Below are positions 1-7,059 of a stretch of 14,623 nucleotides of DNA, in pieces; position 1 is the first letter of the stretch, and every line of letters begins with the position of its first letter. The stretch comes from Acidiferrobacteraceae bacterium (GTDB lineage: Bacteria > Pseudomonadota > Gammaproteobacteria > Arenicellales > UBA868): positions 5,650 through 20,272 of the forward strand of contig PCBE01000023.1 in assembly GCA_002731295.1 (NCBI GenBank). The letters are read 5' to 3'. Position numbers and translations under genes: made by a program. Under the pieces are notes generated by a model that saw only the letters and a program-made list of their open reading frames with translations, was not told where the DNA came from and made no database searches.

Positions 1-1460
1 TCTTTTAGAATTCTGTAGCCTCGATTATTAAGAATCACAAAAGTGATGGGCAGCTGCAGATGAGCTACCGTCCACAGTGCTTGCGGGCTGTACATGGCAC
101 TGCCATCGCCGATTATTGCAACAACCCGCCGATCCGGTTGAGCCAACTGGACGCCAATAGCAGCTGCGATGCCCCAGCCGATACCGCCACTGACCATGCC
201 GAAATAGCTGTAGCGATCGCGCAAGGGCATAAAATCGAGCAGCGACTTGGCGGCGGTAAGGCCCTCATCAACGACAATACAGTTCTCTGTGAGTTGGCGG
301 CTCAGCGCCATCATAAGCCATTGGGGTTCTATAGGACGGGTGTCAGCGTCTTTAGTCGCCCGTTGTATGCTTGCTGCTCGATTTGTCGACCAGTTAGATG
401 ATTTCAGCGATTCCATTCCTGCAGACGCCCGGTCTTTTAGGTCTTGTCCGCCTCGTTGGATCAGGAGAGGCACCAGTGCGCCCAGCGTTTGGCCGACATC
501 GTGGCGCAGGGCAATTTTTGCGGGATAGTTTTTTCCCATTTCCCAATCCCGTAGGCCGATCTGTAGAATCTCAAGCTCCGAAGGCAGAGGATCAGTGGGA
601 CTCCAGACAGACATCTGCAAAATGTCACAACCGATTGCAAGCATCAGATCGTAGGGTGCCAAAGATTTCCTGACACGGTCCTGATCACGGGTAAGGCTTC
701 CCATAAAAGCTGGGTGCTCAGAGAAAAAGTGGGCACCACTGGGCACTGTCTGTTGGTAGACCGGTGCGCCAAGTGTCTCTGCCAGGCTGGCGACCTCATT
801 TTGTGCATCGCTGGAGACTACTTCGCTACCGGCAAGGATTACCGGGTTGCTTGAAGCAAGAATCGTGTGAGTCAGTTGTTCCAAAGCTTTTTCAGATGGT
901 CGTCCTACGGTATCAACCCGGGTGGGAACGCCAAGTTCGATCTGGCTTTCCTGATTCAGAATGTCCCCCGGTAGAGAAAGAAATACGGGGCCAGTTGGAG
1001 CTGTAGTCGCAATTTTTGCGGCTCGGTGAATGATCCGAGGCATATCTTCAATGCGGGATATTTCGTGTGCCCATTTAACGACAGGTCGTGCCATGTCGAT
1101 CATCGGCCCGTAGAGCAGGGGTTCGGTCAAGCCGTGGCCTTGTTCCTGCTGACCGGCAGTGATGATCAGCGGTGAGCCACTCTTGTAAGCGTTATAGATC
1201 GAGCCGATTGCGTTACCCAGGCCGGGTGCAACGTGTACATTGCACGCTGTGAGAGCGCCTGAGGCGCGGGCGAATCCATCCGCCATCGCCACGACGACGG
1301 ATTCTTGCAACCCCAACACGTAGGATAATTCTGCGCGGTCATTAAGAGCGTGCATAATCGCCAATTCGGTCGTTCCTGGATTGCCGAAGATGTGGGTCAC
1401 ACCTTCCTGTGCCAACAAAGACAAGAAAAGGTCACGGCCGTGAGGGTTTAGATTATCGAT
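1..1460 (-). CDS. Benzoylformate decarboxylase-like ThDP-dependent enzyme, partial at left edge
   Basis: The reverse strand is open from about base 1505 to the left edge. From the proposed start at 1460 it gives 486 residues; benzoylformate decarboxylase (BFD) has 528, so roughly 40 C-terminal residues are missing. Seen: the FGNPGTTEL loop (residues 25-33), the activating glutamate in LGLQESVV (E53), the NVHVAPGLGN stretch whose H76 matches BFD His70, a second histidine in SEHPAFMGSL, and the ThDP/Mg motif GDGSAMYSPQALW (GDG at bases 102-110) running to NN. Known: this family decarboxylates 2-oxoacids to aldehydes or ligates them, using ThDP. BFD Ser26 is Thr30 here and the BFD Thr377 region differs, so benzoylformate need not be the substrate. 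It is transcribed divergently from the aminotransferase gene. No ATG, GTG or TTG start fits; see the AUC start entry. Acetolactate-synthase or oxalyl-CoA-decarboxylase activity is less likely. Confidence 0.85.
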   Translation of the reverse strand, partial: MDNLNPHGRDLFLSLLAQEGVTHIFGNPGTTELAIMHALNDRAELSYVLGLQESVVVAMADGFARASGALTACNVHVAPGLGNAIGSIYNAYKSGSPLIITAGQQEQGHGLTEPLLYGPMIDMARPVVKWAHEISRIEDMPRIIHRAAKIATTAPTGPVFLSLPGDILNQESQIELGVPTRVDTVGRPSEKALEQLTHTILASSNPVILAGSEVVSSDAQNEVASLAETLGAPVYQQTVPSGAHFFSEHPAFMGSLTRDQDRVRKSLAPYDLMLAIGCDILQMSVWSPTDPLPSELEILQIGLRDWEMGKNYPAKIALRHDVGQTLGALVPLLIQRGGQDLKDRASAGMESLKSSNWSTNRAASIQRATKDADTRPIEPQWLMMALSRQLTENCIVVDEGLTAAKSLLDFMPLRDRYSYFGMVSGGIGWGIAAAIGVQLAQPDRRVVAIIGDGSAMYSPQALWTVAHLQLPITFVILNNRGYRILK

Positions 1461-1542
1461 TGCGACTTCTCCAACAGGGTATTCCAGACAATGGTGTATG
1501 TTCAGTCAGAATACAGTCTAAAACAATCACTGGATCAGTCAT
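1453..1542 (-). CDS. Possible 29-codon leader ORF overlapping the ThDP enzyme start
   Basis: An ATG at 1540-1542 opens a 29-codon frame ending with TAA at 1453-1455, just inside the start of the ThDP enzyme and in another frame. It begins MTDPVIVLDCILTEH. It has no good Shine-Dalgarno and no runs of a single amino acid typical of attenuators. Its interest is that ribosomes finishing it would stop a few bases past the proposed AUC start, which could allow translational coupling. It may equally be a chance frame or the true N-terminus separated by a one-base frameshift. Confidence 0.15.
   Translation of the reverse strand: MTDPVIVLDCILTEHTPLSGIPCWRSRNR
1458..1472 (-). promoter_or_regulatory. 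Shine-Dalgarno GGAGAAG plus apparent AUC start codon
   Basis: On the minus strand GGAGAAG (1466-1472) lies at ideal distance before ATC (1458-1460), in frame with the ThDP enzyme. Starting there gives seven residues before HGRDLFLSLLAQEG-type helix 1, which matches the usual N-terminal length of this family. Upstream in the same frame there are only 15 codons (CTG, ATA and others, none ATG/GTG/TTG) after a TGA at 1506-1508. The first TTG (1422-1424) would remove part of helix 1 and has no good Shine-Dalgarno. Either AUC is used, as rare AUU/AUC starts are elsewhere, or an ATG has mutated or been misread by one base. Confidence 0.5.
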
Positions 1543-1570
1543 AGAGTGTTTATCAGCCTGAATTTGAAGG

Positions 1571-1603
1571 TATGATTCAGCGTTGACGAGCGCTCACAGG
1601 AAA
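1571..1603 (+). promoter_or_regulatory. Candidate -10 (TATGAT) and Shine-Dalgarno for aminotransferase gene
   Basis: TATGAT at 1571-1576 matches five of six bases of the sigma70 -10 consensus, but no good -35 sits upstream (TTTATC at 1549-1554 is poor). AGGAAA at 1598-1603 is a good Shine-Dalgarno before the ATG at 1611. An 8-bp palindrome GAGCGCTC (1588-1595) lies between them. The 150-base gap 1461-1610 separates two divergent genes and must hold both promoters; nothing else in it stands out. Confidence 0.3.
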
Positions 1604-1610
1604 TTGCGTA

Positions 1611-2780
1611 ATGCTTCAACTTTCGGAAAAGATGAACAGGCTCGGTACTGAAACCGCGTTCGAGGTTCTTGCGCGTGCCGAAGCCCTTGCACGCGAAGGG
1701 CGAGATATCATTAATCTGGGAATCGGCCAGCCAGATTTTAAGACACCACCACATGTTGTCGAGGCCGCGATAAAAGCCCTGCATGACGGTCATCATGGTT
1801 ATACCCCGTCTCCCGGCATATTGCCTTTGCGGGAATCCGTTGCGGCTGATCTACATAGGAGGCGAGGTGTTGAGATCTCCCCCGATCGGATAGTTGTCGT
1901 GCCTGGCGGTAAAGTGACGATGTTTTTTGCGATCCTGATGTTTGGTGAACCTGGGGTCGAAATTCTTTATCCAAATCCAGGGTTCCCGATCTATGAATCG
2001 GTAATCCAGTTTTCTGGTGCGACTGCGGTGCCCACACCATTGCTGGAAGATCGGGATTTTTCGTTTGATGCCGGCGCTGTGCTGGACCAAGTCACGCCAG
2101 ATACCCGTCTGTTGATCCTTAACTCACCCGCAAACCCGACAGGTGGTGCCATGCCTCGCGATGAAATCGATAAGCTCGTCAAGGGGTTGGTTGACCACCC
2201 ACAGGTCGCGGTGCTCAGTGACGAGATTTATTCACGAATCAGTTATGACGGACGCGAGCATGTCTCTTTGTTGGACTATCCAGAGATTGCAGATCGGCTG
2301 ATTCTCCTGGATGGTTGGAGCAAGACCTATGCAATGACCGGCTGGCGGATGGGTTATGCCGTGTGGCCCGCGGCTTTGGTGGAAGGGGCAACTCGATTAG
2401 CTGTCAACTGCCACTCGTGTGTTAATGCAGCAACGCAGCATGCCGGTATCGCTGCACTTGATGGGCATCAGGATGCAGTAGACGATATGGTTCGGGCTTT
2501 TGAAGAGCGTCGCCGGGTCATCGTTGATGGTCTTAATGCAATACCAGGATTCCGATGTCGTACGCCGGGCGGTGCGTTTTATGCTTTTCCGAATGTCCAG
2601 GGAACAGGGCTTGATGCACGTTCGCTTCAAAGAAGACTACTGGAAGAAGCGGGTGTGGCTACCGTTGCTGGGACAAGCTTTGGTCATCTGGGAGAAGGGT
2701 TCATACGCTTTTCCTATGCCAACAGCATCGACAATATACAGGAAGCATTAAAGCGGATAAGGACTTTGCTGCTGGACTAA
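1611..2780 (+). CDS. PLP-dependent class I/II aminotransferase
   Basis: This 389-residue protein is a fold-type I aminotransferase of the aspartate/alanine aminotransferase subgroup. Transamination of an amino acid with a 2-oxoacid in the cytosol is the expected reaction. Seen: the N-terminal LGIGQPDFKTPPHV substrate-loop motif, GYTPSPGILPLRE, the PLP-contacting N175 in NSPANPTGG, D204 and Y207 in SDEIYSRISYDG, the Schiff-base lysine K238 in DGWSKTYAMTGWRMGY, and the carboxylate-binding arginine R366 in GFIRFSYAN. All key residues are present, so it should be active. The start at 1611 has AGGAAA seven bases upstream. The alcohol dehydrogenase gene follows on the same strand after about 50 bases, probably in one transcript. 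The amino donor cannot be told from sequence. Confidence 0.92.
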   Translation: MLQLSEKMNRLGTETAFEVLARAEALAREGRDIINLGIGQPDFKTPPHVVEAAIKALHDGHHGYTPSPGILPLRESVAADLHRRRGVEISPDRIVVVPGGKVTMFFAILMFGEPGVEILYPNPGFPIYESVIQFSGATAVPTPLLEDRDFSFDAGAVLDQVTPDTRLLILNSPANPTGGAMPRDEIDKLVKGLVDHPQVAVLSDEIYSRISYDGREHVSLLDYPEIADRLILLDGWSKTYAMTGWRMGYAVWPAALVEGATRLAVNCHSCVNAATQHAGIAALDGHQDAVDDMVRAFEERRRVIVDGLNAIPGFRCRTPGGAFYAFPNVQGTGLDARSLQRRLLEEAGVATVAGTSFGHLGEGFIRFSYANSIDNIQEALKRIRTLLLD

Positions 2781-2831
2781 TATACGGGACAGAATTTACT
2801 ATTTTCAGAATTAACCTTAGGGAGTAACGTT

Positions 2832-3875
2832 ATGCAAGGTGTTGTATTCACGGGAGATCGTAAGCTCGAGTTTATGGAGTTCGCAGACCCAATACCGGGT
2901 CCGGATGAGGTTGTTTTGAAGATCAGAGCATCTGGTATGTGTGGCAGTGATCTTAAGTTTTATCGGGCCAGCGGTGGTGCATCGGCACTCGGATTAGGCG
3001 GCGACGGTAGTCCGGTTATTGCGGGTCACGAACCCTGTGGCGATGTTGTAGAAATCGGGACAGATGTTGACCCAGGTCGAGTGCAGTTAGGGCAGAGGGT
3101 GATGGTTCATCATTACAAGGGCTGCGGTGTGTGTGGTCACTGCCAGGATGGCTGGGGACAACTGTGTCGAGAGGGCATCGTGGTCTACGGCGCTACGGGC
3201 CATGGAGCGCATGCGCAATATATGAAAGTACCGGCAAGCACCTTAGTACCATTGCCGGACGCTCTAACCCACTCCGAAGGTGCCGCAATTTCCTGTGGTA
3301 CGGGTACAGCCTATGCCGCACTGAAGCGCTTGAATATCTCATCTGGGGATACGATTGCGATATATGGACAGGGTCCAGTTGGTCTTAGTGCAACTCAGCT
3401 CGCCGCTGCGATGGGGGCTCAAGTCGTTGCTGTTGATATCAGTGCTGACCGGCTTTCTCGTGCTAAACAGTTTGGGGCGCAAGTTCTGCTGGATCCGGCT
3501 CAGGAGGATGTCGTCGCGCAGATTCGTGAGCTAACGGACGGCATCGGTGCAAACGTATCTCTAGACTGTAGTTCGGCGTCTACAGCCCGGCTGGCGGCGG
3601 TCCAATGTGTACGAACCTGGGGTAGAGCCTGTTTTGTGGGAGAGGGCGGTGACGTGACTATTGATGTCAGTAATGACATGCTGCGCCGTCAGGTAACAAT
3701 CATCGGGTCTTGGACATTCTCAGTTGCAGGTCAGGCTCAATGTGCACGGTTTATTGTTGATAATGAGATCGATATCGATGCACTATTTACAGATCGCTAT
3801 AACCTAAGCCAGGCTGAGGAAGCCTACTCGTTGTTTGATGAGCAGCAAACCGGCAAGGGGGTGTTTGAGTTCTAG
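2832..3875 (+). CDS. Zinc-dependent medium-chain alcohol/polyol dehydrogenase
   Basis: This 347-residue protein is an MDR-superfamily alcohol dehydrogenase resembling threonine dehydrogenase and sorbitol or idonate dehydrogenases. It would oxidise an alcohol to an aldehyde or ketone with NAD. Seen: catalytic zinc ligands C37 (MCGSDLKF), H66 and E67 (AGHEPCGD); the structural zinc cluster C98, C101, C104 and C112 (GCGVCGHCQDGWGQLC); and the Rossmann motif GQGPVGLS at 179-186, followed by VVAVD with acidic D202, which favours NAD over NADP. All metal ligands are intact. The start is well supported by AGGGAG (2819-2824) seven bases before ATG. It follows the aminotransferase and faces the crotonase-fold gene tail to tail. 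Its substrate is not determined. Confidence 0.92.
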   Translation: MQGVVFTGDRKLEFMEFADPIPGPDEVVLKIRASGMCGSDLKFYRASGGASALGLGGDGSPVIAGHEPCGDVVEIGTDVDPGRVQLGQRVMVHHYKGCGVCGHCQDGWGQLCREGIVVYGATGHGAHAQYMKVPASTLVPLPDALTHSEGAAISCGTGTAYAALKRLNISSGDTIAIYGQGPVGLSATQLAAAMGAQVVAVDISADRLSRAKQFGAQVLLDPAQEDVVAQIRELTDGIGANVSLDCSSASTARLAAVQCVRTWGRACFVGEGGDVTIDVSNDMLRRQVTIIGSWTFSVAGQAQCARFIVDNEIDIDALFTDRYNLSQAEEAYSLFDEQQTGKGVFEF

Positions 3876-3913
3876 TTAGACCCTTTTCTGGGACGAGATG
3901 CCAGCTGACTCCA

Positions 3914-4720
3914 TTATTGTCCCCTAAAGACAGGTTTCCGTTTTTCCATGAAAGCCCGGCGACCTTCAATGTAGTCTTCACTGTTAAAGCAGTTCTCGAC
4001 CAGTTGCTCACAAAGATCCTGATCGAGAATTCCAGGTTTCGAGATCTGTTCGATGATTTGCTTCACCGCTGTAATCGTGAGCGGCGCATTGGTACAGATC
4101 GACTGGCAATATTCCTCGACCGCCGCTTCGAGTTCATCATTTAGGACCATCTTATTGATTAATCCCATCACCAACGCTTCCGAGGCTGGTATTTGTCGAG
4201 CGGTGAAGAAAATATCTTTGGCAGCGGATGGCCCAACGAGGTTGACGAGTTTCTGAATACCACCGTGGCGGTAACCCACGCCAAGTTTTGCAGCGGGGAT
4301 GCCGAATTTTGATACCTCTGTCGCGATACGCAGATCGCAACTGACAGCGATTCCTGCACCACCGCCAATGCAGTATCCTCGAATCATGGCAATCGTTGGT
4401 TTAGAGCAGCTATATAGCCTGTCTGTCGCGGTGTCTGCGATATCTTCGTAGTGTTTGGTTGCGGCCTTTGAGGATCGAACCTGTTCAAATTCCGAGATAT
4501 CTGCGCCGGAAATAAAGGCTTTTTCACCGCTACCCTTAAGCACCACTACCTTGACCGCACTGTCTGCTTCAAATTGGTCGAGTATTTGTGGAATCGCTTC
4601 CCACATTTCAACCTTGACGGCGTTGTGTCTGTCTGGGTTGTTGAAAGTCATCCAGCCAATACTGTCTTCTATTTCGGCGATCATAAAAGGTGTTGATGAC
4701 GCCAGGCTTGCTTTGGGCAT
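3914..4720 (-). CDS. Crotonase-fold (enoyl-CoA hydratase/isomerase family) protein without catalytic glutamates
   Basis: This 268-residue protein has the crotonase fold, which binds acyl-CoA. Seen: FISGADISEF (about 69-78), whose backbone forms part of the oxyanion hole, and IRGYCIGGGAGIAVSCDLRI (113-132), the second oxyanion element, then FGIPAAKLGVGY. In rat mitochondrial enoyl-CoA hydratase the catalytic residues are Glu144 (GGGCELA) and Glu164 (GQPEILLG). Here the matching positions are G123 and A143, so ordinary hydratase chemistry is unlikely. Other crotonase reactions (isomerase, decarboxylase, thioesterase, hydrolase) remain possible. I chose the ATG at 4720 because AAGGAAG lies seven bases upstream; an in-frame ATG at 4750 would add ten residues and lacks a ribosome site. 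It converges on the alcohol dehydrogenase and diverges from the mandelate-racemase-type gene. Confidence 0.85.
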   Translation of the reverse strand: MPKASLASSTPFMIAEIEDSIGWMTFNNPDRHNAVKVEMWEAIPQILDQFEADSAVKVVVLKGSGEKAFISGADISEFEQVRSSKAATKHYEDIADTATDRLYSCSKPTIAMIRGYCIGGGAGIAVSCDLRIATEVSKFGIPAAKLGVGYRHGGIQKLVNLVGPSAAKDIFFTARQIPASEALVMGLINKMVLNDELEAAVEEYCQSICTNAPLTITAVKQIIEQISKPGILDQDLCEQLVENCFNSEDYIEGRRAFMEKRKPVFRGQ

Positions 4721-4935
4721 GGTTGCTTCCTTTGATTTACGATGGTTCACGAAGAGTCTATGCTAACTGACCAAGATGTGTGGATTCTAGAGTACTATTG
4801 CCAACATGAGCTCTGGCAGTCTAGCATCTGCCGTCTTGACTCATTTTATATACTGGTAATCCAAAAAATGAACTTGCGGGTGGGTGCCAGTATTCTCGTT
4901 AATCTCGAGTAGTGATTAAACGTCCCGGGGCATTT
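4721..4935. promoter_or_regulatory. Divergent intergenic region between crotonase and mandelate racemase-type genes
   Basis: This is the longest non-coding gap in the window. It holds the Shine-Dalgarno of the crotonase gene (4724-4730), an inverted repeat TGCCA-N10-TGGCA (4799-4803 and 4814-4818) with the spacing seen in many LysR-type operators, TTGACTCA (4836-4843), which is close to the TTGA-N-TCAA motif found elsewhere here, and TATACT (4849-4854). I cannot pair a convincing -35 and -10. Any regulator must be encoded elsewhere. Confidence 0.3.
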
Positions 4936-6042
4936 ATGAGCGAAGCTGCGAAAGTGGTTAGTGTCGAAGCGATACCACTGAAAATCCCGTTTACACATGG
5001 GGGACCTTCTGTTTCTTGGGCTGGGAGTGACTGGCAAGCACTGGAAATCGTGCTGGTCCGGCTCCAAACAGATTCAGGATTGGTCGGTTGGGGGGAGGCT
5101 TTTAGTTATAACTGTCGGCGAGCAGTCGTTGCCATGATAGAGGATTCAGCTGCGAACGTTCTGGTGGACAAACTGGTGTCCGAGCGGGCGCAAATCATGC
5201 ACGAACTCCAGGTAGGGATGCATCTTTGGGGCCGATATGGGATATCAATGTTTGCTATCTCCGGAATCGACATTGCGCTGTGGGATTTGACTGCTAAAGC
5301 AGCGGATCGATCGTTGGGGCAAATGCTTGGCGGGAATAAAAAAATTCTACCTGCCTATGCCAGTCTGCTCAAATATCGCGATCCTGAAGTGGTTGCGGAA
5401 CAGACTGCAGATGCTATCGCAAATGGATATGGTCTGATCAAGCTTCATGAATCAACGGTTGAGCCTGTTAAAGCAGCGCGGGACGTTGCGGGTAGTGAAG
5501 TACCGATCATGCTGGATGTGAACTGCGCATGGTCGATTTCAGAAGCCAGGCAGATAATGCAGCAATTGGTCGACTGTAACCTCTATTGGTTGGAAGAACC
5601 CGTTTGGCCACCTGAGAACTTTTCTGCGCTGTCAACTTTACGCGCGGAGTACGGCATACCCATAGCGTCCGGCGAGAACGTGTGTACACACTGGCAGTTT
5701 GAGTCGATGTTTGATGCTAACGCTGTCGATGTCGCGCAACCCAGTGTTACAAAAGTCGGTGGCGTTACTGAATTTTTGGAGGTCGAGAAAGCGGCTAGAG
5801 AACGCAAGATCACCGTAGCACCGCATTCGCCTTATTTTGGTCCGGGCTTTCTTGCGACGGCTCAGTTAATCTCCGCAATGGACGAAGACGTTCCTTTTGA
5901 GCGATTCTATATGGCACCGGAGGCAAGCCTTTTTGGAACAGCTATCGACCCAGTTGATGGGGAGTTGCTTGTGCCGCAAGGCCCAGGTCTTGGATTAGAC
6001 CCGGATCCTGATGTTATTCTTGAATATCGCGTACATGATTGA
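4936..6042 (+). CDS. Mandelate racemase/muconate lactonizing enzyme family protein (enolase superfamily)
   Basis: This 368-residue protein belongs to the enolase superfamily, whose members abstract the proton alpha to a carboxylate, usually to dehydrate, racemise or cycloisomerise acid sugars and related acids. Seen: the N-terminal capping domain (1-130) with GLVGWGEAF, then the barrel with Mg ligands D194 (IMLDVN), E220 (WLEEP) and E247 (ASGENV). The general base motif is K169-L-H171 where mandelate racemase has KxK. The dyad histidine H297 is in APHSPYFGPG, but its Asp partner (mandelate racemase Asp270, PDAMKIGG) is serine S270 in PSVTKVGG. So the fold and metal site are complete while the acid/base set is unusual. 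An in-frame GTG at 4912 would add eight residues; ATG 4936 gives the usual family N-terminus, although neither start has a strong ribosome site. It probably forms an operon with the aldolase 40 bases downstream. Confidence 0.9.
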   Translation: MSEAAKVVSVEAIPLKIPFTHGGPSVSWAGSDWQALEIVLVRLQTDSGLVGWGEAFSYNCRRAVVAMIEDSAANVLVDKLVSERAQIMHELQVGMHLWGRYGISMFAISGIDIALWDLTAKAADRSLGQMLGGNKKILPAYASLLKYRDPEVVAEQTADAIANGYGLIKLHESTVEPVKAARDVAGSEVPIMLDVNCAWSISEARQIMQQLVDCNLYWLEEPVWPPENFSALSTLRAEYGIPIASGENVCTHWQFESMFDANAVDVAQPSVTKVGGVTEFLEVEKAARERKITVAPHSPYFGPGFLATAQLISAMDEDVPFERFYMAPEASLFGTAIDPVDGELLVPQGPGLGLDPDPDVILEYRVHD

Positions 6043-6082
6043 ATTATATGAGTAAAATTAAACAGTTTGGAGAGATAGATCT

Positions 6083-7018
6083 ATGAGTAGTCAGCGATTT
6101 AGTGGTGTATTGGTCCCAGTGATCACGCCGTTTAACGAGGATTTGTCTCCGGATGTCGAGGCGTACGTGACTCATTGCAAGTGGATGCTCGAACAGGGCG
6201 TAGATGGACTTGCTATTTTTGGCACGACCAGTGAAGCAAATTCACTGACCGTTGGTGAGAGGATTCAACTCCTGGACACATTGGTTGAAAATGATGTACC
6301 TGCGGATAAGCTGATGCCCGGTACCGGTGCTTGTTCGATTATTGATGCCAGTGTGTTGACTGCCCATGCGGTCAATCACGGGTGTGGTGGTGTTCTGATG
6401 TTGCCACCGTTCTATTACAAAGCCGTCGATACCGAGGGTCTATTCGCCAGCTATTCAGAGGTGATACATCGTGTCGGTGATGATCGCCTGAGAGTCTACC
6501 TCTACCACATACCGCCGGTTGCACAGGTTCCCATCGAACTTGACCTCATCGAGCGATTGGTTGTCGCGTATCCGGATACGGTGGTTGGTCTCAAAGACAG
6601 CTCGGGTGATTGGGACAATACAAAAGCTATTTTGGATCGCTTCCCGGGATTTTCAACCTTTGCCGGTTCCGAAGGATTTCTTCTGGATACCTTACGTAAT
6701 GGGGGTGCTGGATGTATTACGGCGAGCGGGAATGCCAATCCAGCTGGAATTCGAAAGGTTTACAGTGCCTGGAAGGCAGATTCGACCACTGCAGACGCGC
6801 TTCAGTCTCGTATTAGTGAGATTCGAACCACACTTCAGTCGTACCCAATGATCCCCGCACTCAAGGCGATGACCGCACGTTTTACGGACAAACCGAGTTG
6901 GGCATTGACCAGGCCTCCTCTGATGCCGTTGTCCGATGAACAGGTCAAAGGGTTGTTCTCTGACCTAGACGCTATCAGTTTCGATATTGAGACCAATGGC
7001 GACTGCGTGAGTGTGTGA
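6083..7018 (+). CDS. DapA/NanA-family aldolase or lyase (not a true dihydrodipicolinate synthase)
   Basis: This 311-residue protein is a Schiff-base (beta/alpha)8 aldolase of the dihydrodipicolinate synthase/N-acetylneuraminate lyase superfamily. Members join or cleave pyruvate, or another 2-oxoacid, and an aldehyde, or dehydrate keto-deoxy acids. Seen: IFGTTSEANSLT (46-56), the substrate carboxylate-binding loop; the catalytic tyrosine Y141 in YLYHIPP; and the Schiff-base lysine K171 in VVGLKDSSGD. The arginine of true DHDPS (E. coli Arg138, YNVPSRTG) is absent: this protein has YHIPPVAQVP. A lysine-biosynthesis role is therefore unlikely. GGAGAG (6069-6074) lies eight bases before the ATG. 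It follows the enolase-superfamily gene closely, which suggests that it acts on the product of that enzyme. The true substrate is unknown. Confidence 0.92.
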   Translation: MSSQRFSGVLVPVITPFNEDLSPDVEAYVTHCKWMLEQGVDGLAIFGTTSEANSLTVGERIQLLDTLVENDVPADKLMPGTGACSIIDASVLTAHAVNHGCGGVLMLPPFYYKAVDTEGLFASYSEVIHRVGDDRLRVYLYHIPPVAQVPIELDLIERLVVAYPDTVVGLKDSSGDWDNTKAILDRFPGFSTFAGSEGFLLDTLRNGGAGCITASGNANPAGIRKVYSAWKADSTTADALQSRISEIRTTLQSYPMIPALKAMTARFTDKPSWALTRPPLMPLSDEQVKGLFSDLDAISFDIETNGDCVSV

Positions 7019-7022
7019 ATAA

Positions 7023-7051
7023 CCGATTCTTTACAATCTCTGAGGAGTCGG
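7023..7051. terminator. Weak candidate hairpin between convergent genes
   Basis: CCGATTC (7023-7029) can pair with GAGTCGG (7045-7051) as a seven-base stem with one G-U pair and a 15-base loop. It lies in the 41-base gap between two tail-to-tail genes. The loop is long and there is no clear U-run on either strand, so it is only a possible bidirectional terminator. Confidence 0.2.
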
Positions 7052-7059
7052 AAAAGTCG

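Noticed and set aside
60-1006. Several forward-strand open frames of about 80-113 codons in the first kilobase
   Set aside because: They lie opposite the ThDP enzyme, which is open on the reverse strand through the left edge and has clear family motifs. The forward frames overlap one another and show no recognisable domain.
1588-1595. GAGCGCTC palindrome upstream of the aminotransferase gene as an operator
   Set aside because: It is perfect but only eight bases, the symmetry does not extend outward, and no second copy was noticed, so chance is likely.
3890-3923. GGGAC and GTCCC inverted repeat between the alcohol dehydrogenase and crotonase genes
   Set aside because: The arms are only five bases, the loop is over 20 bases, there is no U-run, and one arm lies inside the crotonase coding sequence. 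It is not a credible terminator.
4912-4935. GTG start at 4912 for the enolase-superfamily gene
   Set aside because: It has no convincing ribosome site and adds eight residues not typical of the family N-terminus. The ATG at 4936 is preferred, though the choice is not certain.
6083-7018. Annotation as dihydrodipicolinate synthase (dapA)
   Set aside because: The lysine and tyrosine fit the superfamily, but the DHDPS arginine is missing and the context is catabolic rather than lysine biosynthesis.
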